A stretch of DNA of 64,000 nucleotides, taken from Thermoplasmatota archaeon. Lineage in GTDB: Archaea > Thermoplasmatota > Penumbrarchaeia > Penumbrarchaeales > Penumbrarchaeaceae. Positions 57,531 to 64,000 of the stretch are shown piece after piece. Within the stretch, counting starts at the first letter, position 1, and the number at the start of each line of letters is the position of its first letter. A program made the position numbers and the translations under genes. The DNA lies in contig JALOTP010000002.1 of assembly GCA_025457865.1 (NCBI GenBank), forward strand, positions 61,213 through 125,212, read 5' to 3'. The notes beneath the pieces are model-generated. The model was not told the origin of the DNA, did no database searches, and saw only the letters and a program-made list of their open reading frames with translations.

Positions 57531-60500
57531 ATGGCCAGAAAGAAGGTTATGAGATCGATGGATGGGAACACGGCAGCTGCTCATGTAGCTTACGCATTTT
57601 CGGACGTAGCGGCGATTTACCCGATAACCCCATCATCTCCCATGGGCGAGATAGCGGATTACTGGGCAGCGCATGGAAGGAAGAACATGTTCGGCCAGGT
57701 TATGAAGATAGTCGAGATGCAGTCGGAGGGCGGGGCCGCTGGTGCGATGCACGGGTCCCTCTCAGCCGGCGCTCTTACAACGACCTTCACCGCATCACAG
57801 GGTCTCCTGTTGATGTTGCCCAACATGTACAAGATATCAGGTGAGCTTATGCCCGCCGTGATACATGTCTCCGCAAGGGCCCTTGCGGGACAGGCGCTAT
57901 CCATCTTCGGGGACCATCAGGACGTGATGGCCGCAAGGGCAACGGGGTTCGCACAGCTCTGTTCCGGTTCGGTCCAGGAGGTCATGGACCTATCTCTTGT
58001 AGCCCACCTATCAACACTTAGGTCATCCGTTCCGTTCATATCCTTCTTCGACGGGTTCAGGACATCCCATGAGATCCAGAAGGTGGACGAGATAGAATAT
58101 GAGGCAATGAGGCCTCTTGTTGATTGGGAAGCTGTTGATAAGCACAGGGCAAGGGCTCTGAACCCGGAACACCCCCATCTAAGGGGAAGCGCTCAGAACC
58201 CGGACGTATATTTCCAGATAAATGAAGCTGCGAACAGGTTCTACTCTGCGGTCCCGGACATGGTCGAGGAGGAGATGAGGAAGGTATCAAAGCTCACGGG
58301 AAGGAAGTACTCGCTCTTCGATTATTTCGGGGACAGGAAGGCGGACAGGGTCATCATAATGATGGGGTCCGGCCAAGAGGCCGCTGAGGAGGCGGTTTCC
58401 TACATGATGTCAAAAGGTGAGCGTGTAGGCCTCCTCAAAGTGAGATTGTACAGACCATTCTCAGCCAAACATTTCCTAAAGGCATTGCCAAGGAGCGCTA
58501 GGAGGATTGCTGTCCTTGACAGGACGAAGGAGAACGGTGCCTTCGGCGAACCGCTCTATCAAGACGTCTGCACTGTGATGCAGGATGCTAGGAGGAAAAG
58601 GCTCATCGTCGGCGGCAGGTACGGTATGGGTTCCAAGGACTTCACACCGACCATGGTCAAGGCGGTCTTCGATAATCTGAAGTTGAACGAGCCCAAGAAC
58701 CATTTCACTGTCGGCATAGTGGATGATGTGACATTCACCTCCCTGCCCATAACAGAGTACATCGACGCTTCACCTCCCGGTGTCGTAAGATGCAAGTTCT
58801 GGGGGATAGGCGGTGACGGAACCGTTGGGGCCAATAAAGATGCCATAAAGATTATCGGTGATAATACGGAGAAATATGCCCAGGGCTATTTCGCCTATGA
58901 TTCCAAGAAGTCTGGAGGGGTGACCATGTCCCATCTGAGGTTCGGGGACGTGCCGATCAAATCCACTTACCTCGTTGACGTGGCCGATTACATAGCATGC
59001 CATCATCCGGCCTATGTGGATTCATTAGACATCCTTGATGGTATCAAACCCGGAGGGACATTCGTCCTGAACTCGCCATGGACGGTCCAGGAGATGGAGA
59101 CACGATTGCCGGGGAAGCTCAAGCGGAAGATCGCATCAAATAAGCTCAAATTCTACAATATCGATGCTTTCAAGATCGCAGAGGAGATAGGGCTTGGCGG
59201 CAGGATCAACATGATCATGCAGACAGCATTCTTCCAGCTGGCCAATGTCCTTCCGGTCGATAAAGCTGTTGAACTTTTGAAGAACGCGATTGTGAAGACC
59301 TACGGCAAGAAGGGGGAGAAGATAGTCTCCATGAACCATAGTGCCATTGACGAGTCCATGAAGAATCTCGTCACAATAAATTATCCCTCATCATGGGCGG
59401 ACTCACCGAACGTAATGCCTACCCTCAGCGGTTCCAGACCCAAGTTCGTAAGGGAGGTCGCCGATGTGATGAACGCAATGATGGGGGATACCCTACCAGT
59501 ATCCTCATTTACTCCTGGTGGTTTCCTCCCTCCATCGACGACCAGGTATGAGAAGAGGCGGATAGCCACCCAGGTTCCCCTTTGGGTTCCGGAGAACTGC
59601 ATTCAGTGCAATCAGTGCTCCTTCGTCTGCCCTCATGCAGTCATCAGACCATTCCTCCTCACCAAGGAAGAAACGGCAAAGGCAGGACCCGATTGTAAGG
59701 TACTGAAACCTAATATGAAGCAGCTGGAACAGTTCGATCTCAGGATACAGATATCCGTCGAGGACTGCACCGGTTGCGGGAACTGCGCCGATGTCTGCCC
59801 CTCACCGAAGGGTAAGGCCCTCCTCATGAAACCAATAGATACACAGTTGCCAGTCCAGAAACCGCTCTGGGACTATATATCAACCTTACCGGTCAGGAAC
59901 GGCGGGCTCGACAAGTACAATCTTATAGGTTCGCAGTTCAAGCAGCCCCTCTTCGAGTTCTCTGGTGCCTGCGCAGGGTGTGGTGAGACACCCTATGTGA
60001 AATTGATAACCCAGCTGTTCGGTGACCGTATGATAGTGGCCAACGCGACCGGTTGTTCATCCATTTACGGAGGGTCCGCACCAGCAGTGCCCTGGACGAC
60101 CAACGAACTGGGTCACGGTCCAGCCTGGGCCAATTCATTGTTCGAGGACAATGCAGAATATGGGTTCGGAATGAACCTCGGAATAGGCCAGCGGAGGGAA
60201 AGGCTCAAGGATACGGTCCAAGAGGTCTTGAAGGGTGAACTGGATGCGGAGCTTAGGGCACTCCTGAACGAATGGTTGACGGTCTTCTCTCTGGGTGACA
60301 GGTCAAAGGAGGTCTCCATCAAGGTGCAGGAAATTCTATCCAAACTTGATAGGACCGGCCCCCTTGAGGAGGTCTGGAAGGCAAAGGACCTACTTGCCAA
60401 ACCGTCCATATGGATCTTCGGCGGTGACGGTTGGGCCTACGATATAGACTATGGAGGATTGGACCATGTCATGGCCATGGGACATGATGTGAACATCCTT

Positions 60501-61058
60501 GTCCTTGATACCGAGGTCTATTCCAACACCGGTGGTCAATCCTCAAAGGCCACACCCATGGGCGCCGTTGCCAAATTCGCCGAATCCGGCAAGAAGACGG
60601 AGAAGAAGGACCTAGGAATGATGGCCATGACCTATGGGAACGTCTATGTCGCCTCGGTCGCTATGGGGGCGGATAAGAACCAGTACCTCAAGGCGGTCAA
60701 GGAAGCAGAGAGCTATCCGGGGACATCCCTGATAATAGCCTATTCCCCCTGCATCAACCAAGGCCTGAAATCAGGTATGGGGCATTCACAGGAAGAAGCA
60801 AAAAAGGCCGTTGAGGCCGGGTATTGGTTCCTTTACAGGTACGATCCGAGGTTGAAGGAGCAGGGGAAGAACCCCTTCCAGTTCGATTCGAAGGAGCCAA
60901 AATGGAACCTAAAGGAGTTCCTCATGGGTGAGGTCAGGTATCACTCCCTATCGATGTCATTCCCGGATGAGGCCGAGAGACTGCATACCATGCTCGAGTC
61001 AACACAGAGAACCAGATACACGAAGTTCAGGCAGATGGCCTCTTCTCTTTCGCAATGA
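57531..61058 (+). CDS. nifJ: Pyruvate:ferredoxin (flavodoxin) oxidoreductase, single-chain
   Basis: 'YPITPSSPMGEIADYWAAHGRKN', 'GDHQDVMAAR', two 4Fe4S motifs (CIQCNQCSFVCPHA, CTGCGNCADVCPSP), 'GGDGWAYDIDYGGLDHV...DTEVYSNTGGQSSKATP'. Confidence 0.96.
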   Translation: MARKKVMRSMDGNTAAAHVAYAFSDVAAIYPITPSSPMGEIADYWAAHGRKNMFGQVMKIVEMQSEGGAAGAMHGSLSAGALTTTFTASQGLLLMLPNMYKISGELMPAVIHVSARALAGQALSIFGDHQDVMAARATGFAQLCSGSVQEVMDLSLVAHLSTLRSSVPFISFFDGFRTSHEIQKVDEIEYEAMRPLVDWEAVDKHRARALNPEHPHLRGSAQNPDVYFQINEAANRFYSAVPDMVEEEMRKVSKLTGRKYSLFDYFGDRKADRVIIMMGSGQEAAEEAVSYMMSKGERVGLLKVRLYRPFSAKHFLKALPRSARRIAVLDRTKENGAFGEPLYQDVCTVMQDARRKRLIVGGRYGMGSKDFTPTMVKAVFDNLKLNEPKNHFTVGIVDDVTFTSLPITEYIDASPPGVVRCKFWGIGGDGTVGANKDAIKIIGDNTEKYAQGYFAYDSKKSGGVTMSHLRFGDVPIKSTYLVDVADYIACHHPAYVDSLDILDGIKPGGTFVLNSPWTVQEMETRLPGKLKRKIASNKLKFYNIDAFKIAEEIGLGGRINMIMQTAFFQLANVLPVDKAVELLKNAIVKTYGKKGEKIVSMNHSAIDESMKNLVTINYPSSWADSPNVMPTLSGSRPKFVREVADVMNAMMGDTLPVSSFTPGGFLPPSTTRYEKRRIATQVPLWVPENCIQCNQCSFVCPHAVIRPFLLTKEETAKAGPDCKVLKPNMKQLEQFDLRIQISVEDCTGCGNCADVCPSPKGKALLMKPIDTQLPVQKPLWDYISTLPVRNGGLDKYNLIGSQFKQPLFEFSGACAGCGETPYVKLITQLFGDRMIVANATGCSSIYGGSAPAVPWTTNELGHGPAWANSLFEDNAEYGFGMNLGIGQRRERLKDTVQEVLKGELDAELRALLNEWLTVFSLGDRSKEVSIKVQEILSKLDRTGPLEEVWKAKDLLAKPSIWIFGGDGWAYDIDYGGLDHVMAMGHDVNILVLDTEVYSNTGGQSSKATPMGAVAKFAESGKKTEKKDLGMMAMTYGNVYVASVAMGADKNQYLKAVKEAESYPGTSLIIAYSPCINQGLKSGMGHSQEEAKKAVEAGYWFLYRYDPRLKEQGKNPFQFDSKEPKWNLKEFLMGEVRYHSLSMSFPDEAERLHTMLESTQRTRYTKFRQMASSLSQ

Positions 61059-61065
61059 TACGATC

Positions 61066-64000
61066 TCAAAGGCTTGGAAGGAGCGGGTCCTCCTCTGATG
61101 GGACCGTCCCATCACCGGCAGGCCCCTCTCCGAACATACCGTTCAATGTCATCTCGATATTGTTGAGCTCAGCTTCAAGGTCTATGTTCTCCATGTTCGG
61201 TCTATGCACCTGAGGACCATTATCGATGATCTCTCCTTCGGCTTGCTCTGACCCTACGATCGTATCTTCGTTCGTTCGAAACATATCAGCATCCATACCT
61301 TCTTCGAGAGCGGATGGTGGAAGTGCCTCGACCTCATGCTCAGGCAGTCCTTCATCGATAGGTACGGGTTCAAGGCCCAATATCGATAGGTCACCTACAA
61401 GGTTCTCGTCACCTTGAGAAAAAGCAGACCGGTCATCTATTGCAGGTTCGGGTATAGGTGCGCTTGAAACATCCCTTGACCTTTTACGTGCGATGATGAA
61501 GGCGAGGGCAACAATGACCACGAGCAGGGCCATTGCTATGACCGGGAGGAGGTAGAACGCGAGCTTATCATCAGAGTTCCTATCCGACCTCTCGTTCCCG
61601 GTTCCGGACTCGTTAGAACCGGGGATGACAGGTCTTTTGGTGACGTTCACAACGACCCTGGAATAGACGATGTCAACATAACCATCACTGACATGACAGT
61701 CTATCGTCCTTGCTCCGGGAGAGCTCCAGTTCAATGTTATCCTATCTCCAGCCCCCAGATGGACGTCCCCGTCCTTCCAGGTGAATGTCAGGTCGTCCAT
61801 GTCCTTATCGGACCCTTCCCCCCTCAGTACAAGTCCCTCGCCCACTTTCACATATACAGACCCTGTTGAAGGAGAGACCAATCTTGCGGTGGGGAGGTCA
61901 TTGACGCTCTGGACTATCAGGTCCATTCCCAGAGTAGCTATCGTCGAACCGTCCGATGCATTGAACACCATCCTTTCCATACCGTGCCAATCTGGCTCCG
62001 GAATGATGGATACCGAGCCGTTAGGAGCGACATCGATATCGGAATTGACAAGGGACCTGCTCCCAAAGGTAAGGGGATCGTTGTCCTCATCGATGAAGAA
62101 CTTGGAAAGGTCCAGTTGTCTATAGTCTGTGTTATCCTCGAACATCGTTATGCTTGCAGGATAGTTCAGTACAAGTTTGGTCGGACTGTTCATTATTACG
62201 ACCTGATTGATAGATGATTCGGACCAGTCCTTTCCATCGTTGACCTTAACATCCAACTTGATGACATCCCCTTTCCTATGAACGTCTGCAGGTAAGGTAG
62301 GAGAGAACCGTGAATTATTGATGGCCGAGTAGGTTTTCAGCTCTTTCCCGTTGAGGAACCAACTGTAGGTAAAGGTAAGGGGGTCGTTCTCCCTGTCGGA
62401 GGCCTTTATGGATACGATGGAACGGACCTCGTCCGTCGTCGTCGGATTCCTGGGAATGAGCTCGAATACGGGAGCCATAGGTGGGTTGTTCATGACCTCA
62501 ACGACATCGTGGAACCTGATGCTTTGGCTATCGGCCCCTACCTCGTCTGAACAGGAAGCTGTGAAGGAGTACATTCCTAAGAGAGCGTTCTCTGAAGGAA
62601 CGAAGATATAATCCCAAGTCACTTTGGAGGAGTTGAAAGCAGGACCTTCCAGTTCAGAGGCCAAGGTCTCGTTCGATCCTGGTTCCGAATATGTCAAATG
62701 CACCGATAGGGTCGACGCATCCCTTTCCGGGTCTTTCGCTGTCACCGAAATCGTGCAGGGGTACGATCTCCTGACCTCTTTGGGTCCGGAGACCAGAACG
62801 ACCTCAGGTCCGTTGTTCCCGCTCCACCTCAAGGACCATGAACGGAGAACGGGTATGGACCCGTTGGATGTCAGGTTCGCTCTCATAATGAGGTACTGGT
62901 GTTCGTCGTATGATATGGAGGAGATGTCATAGGATCCTGGTGAGAGGGCGATGAAAGGCGTTATGGGGGAACCTGTGAGCCCATCAAGTAGGTCAACACT
63001 GACCGAACAACCATCATCCGAATACCCATCATATTCGAACGTGCTCCAGTAGTTCTGGTCCGGTCTCACAATGATCCTGCTTTGAACAGAACCCTTCAAG
63101 GAATTCCCATCAAGGGTGTAGGTGCCAGTGATGAAATGGGCAGAGGTGTTACCATTGGTCCTCTTCTGTGTTAGGAACGAATCCTTCCAGGTCTGTTCGC
63201 TCTCCCACTCTAACCCCCATCCCTTAAGGACCGGCGAAGTGAAACCGTTCACAGAGCATGAATACCCGAACCGAAGCTCCCTGATCCCTTCATTGTTAAG
63301 ATACCCTAGTTCGGATTCGCATTGGTCGGACCCTACGAAAAGGTTCATTAGTGACCGACCTTCCGAACCCAGCAGCTCGAACTCGGAATAGGCACCATCC
63401 GCATTCACATGGTCTATCCTCAGCGTCGTCCATTTGGACCCTAAGGGAAGGATTATGGGCTGTGATACGATGGTATTGGTCCTGAGGAGGTTGATATCCT
63501 TCAAAAGAACATCATCGATGCATGTTTCCATATGGGATAGGCTCGTAATTTTTAGCCCCGTGGTAAGGGAGAACCTCAAAGCCGAGCCCAGTTCGTTCCT
63601 GAAATTCAGGTCCTCCATAGATGCCAGGAGGGTTCCGTTCATGGATGTTACTTTGATATCGAACTCATGGTCGTAACAGTTCCAATCGAGGTCGATCCTG
63701 TACCAAGTGTTGGGAAGGACGTTCTTGGTCAGCTGATACCAGTTCCCTGTCGAGAGAACGGCCAATCCTCCGTTGTTGAAACCAAGGGCCATTATGATGT
63801 CCGTTGTATAGGTGGGATTGGTCGACCTGGTCCCTAGAAGATGGAACCTGGATGAGACCTTCTCATCCGGATAGATGTAATTACTTCGGATATAGGCCCT
63901 TAAGGACCCGTTCACTATGTCGAACGCCTTTGATAGGACGATCTGGTTCTTGAGCTTGTCACTGTTCATGGACCTGGCAAAGTTCTTGGAGGAGTTATCG
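61066..64000 (-). CDS. Large surface protein (5' end beyond window), PKD/cadherin-like, TM, long acidic cytoplasmic tail
   Basis: Frame open upstream of listed Met to the window end. Ig/PKD-like repeats, TM 'LAFYLLPVIAMALLVVIVALAFIIA', then a long Glu/Asp-rich tail. Confidence 0.85.
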   Translation of the reverse strand, partial: DNSSKNFARSMNSDKLKNQIVLSKAFDIVNGSLRAYIRSNYIYPDEKVSSRFHLLGTRSTNPTYTTDIIMALGFNNGGLAVLSTGNWYQLTKNVLPNTWYRIDLDWNCYDHEFDIKVTSMNGTLLASMEDLNFRNELGSALRFSLTTGLKITSLSHMETCIDDVLLKDINLLRTNTIVSQPIILPLGSKWTTLRIDHVNADGAYSEFELLGSEGRSLMNLFVGSDQCESELGYLNNEGIRELRFGYSCSVNGFTSPVLKGWGLEWESEQTWKDSFLTQKRTNGNTSAHFITGTYTLDGNSLKGSVQSRIIVRPDQNYWSTFEYDGYSDDGCSVSVDLLDGLTGSPITPFIALSPGSYDISSISYDEHQYLIMRANLTSNGSIPVLRSWSLRWSGNNGPEVVLVSGPKEVRRSYPCTISVTAKDPERDASTLSVHLTYSEPGSNETLASELEGPAFNSSKVTWDYIFVPSENALLGMYSFTASCSDEVGADSQSIRFHDVVEVMNNPPMAPVFELIPRNPTTTDEVRSIVSIKASDRENDPLTFTYSWFLNGKELKTYSAINNSRFSPTLPADVHRKGDVIKLDVKVNDGKDWSESSINQVVIMNSPTKLVLNYPASITMFEDNTDYRQLDLSKFFIDEDNDPLTFGSRSLVNSDIDVAPNGSVSIIPEPDWHGMERMVFNASDGSTIATLGMDLIVQSVNDLPTARLVSPSTGSVYVKVGEGLVLRGEGSDKDMDDLTFTWKDGDVHLGAGDRITLNWSSPGARTIDCHVSDGYVDIVYSRVVVNVTKRPVIPGSNESGTGNERSDRNSDDKLAFYLLPVIAMALLVVIVALAFIIARKRSRDVSSAPIPEPAIDDRSAFSQGDENLVGDLSILGLEPVPIDEGLPEHEVEALPPSALEEGMDADMFRTNEDTIVGSEQAEGEIIDNGPQVHRPNMENIDLEAELNNIEMTLNGMFGEGPAGDGTVPSEEDPLLPSL

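Noticed and set aside
1-64000. CRISPR array, rRNA operon, transposon or prophage
   Set aside because: No regularly spaced repeats, no 16S/23S/5S motifs, and no transposase, integrase or phage structural proteins among the ORFs.
1-64000. Apparent excess of GGACC/GGTCC words across the window
   Set aside because: Most occurrences fall in coding frames as AGG-ACC, GAC-C or GTC-C codon combinations, so codon bias explains it without invoking a motif. A Markov-corrected count would be needed.

Overview
This 64 kb window is an archaeal chromosomal segment. Euryarchaeal, probably Thermoplasmatota, is my inference from gene content; no phylogeny was run. It is gene-dense, and both ends cut through large surface-protein ORFs. 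Core genes recognised from conserved motifs include mcm, fen1, ATP-dependent DNA ligase, nac, grpE-dnaK-dnaJ, archaeosine RaSEA, geranylgeranyl reductase, a UbiA-family lipid prenyltransferase, malic enzyme, a LarA-like racemase, pyruvate:ferredoxin oxidoreductase, ADP-forming acyl-CoA synthetase and a divergent AroD-AroE fusion. Three tRNA genes lie on the minus strand: Lys-CTT, Leu-TAG and Asp-GTC. A large share of the window encodes big secreted, single-TM-anchored proteins (SBBP/FN3, Ig-like, cadherin-like and beta-helix repeats). No CRISPR array, rRNA, transposase or recognisable prophage was seen. The most unusual spots are: (1) an AT-rich segment downstream of tRNA-Leu, where a 16-bp copy of the tRNA 3' end flanks three consecutive perfect-arm hairpins with related loops; (2) a DnaK with two C-terminal four-cysteine modules on a charged linker; (3) a zinc-ribbon/wHTH-like protein divergent from mcm whose C-terminus resembles the MCM C-terminal winged helix; (4) a basic-tailed protein of five ~47-aa helical repeats; (5) an AroDE fusion with apparent substitutions at catalytic motifs; (6) a CARDB/TM/double-wHTH membrane-tethered putative regulator. 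All family calls are by eye from motifs; no database search was run.
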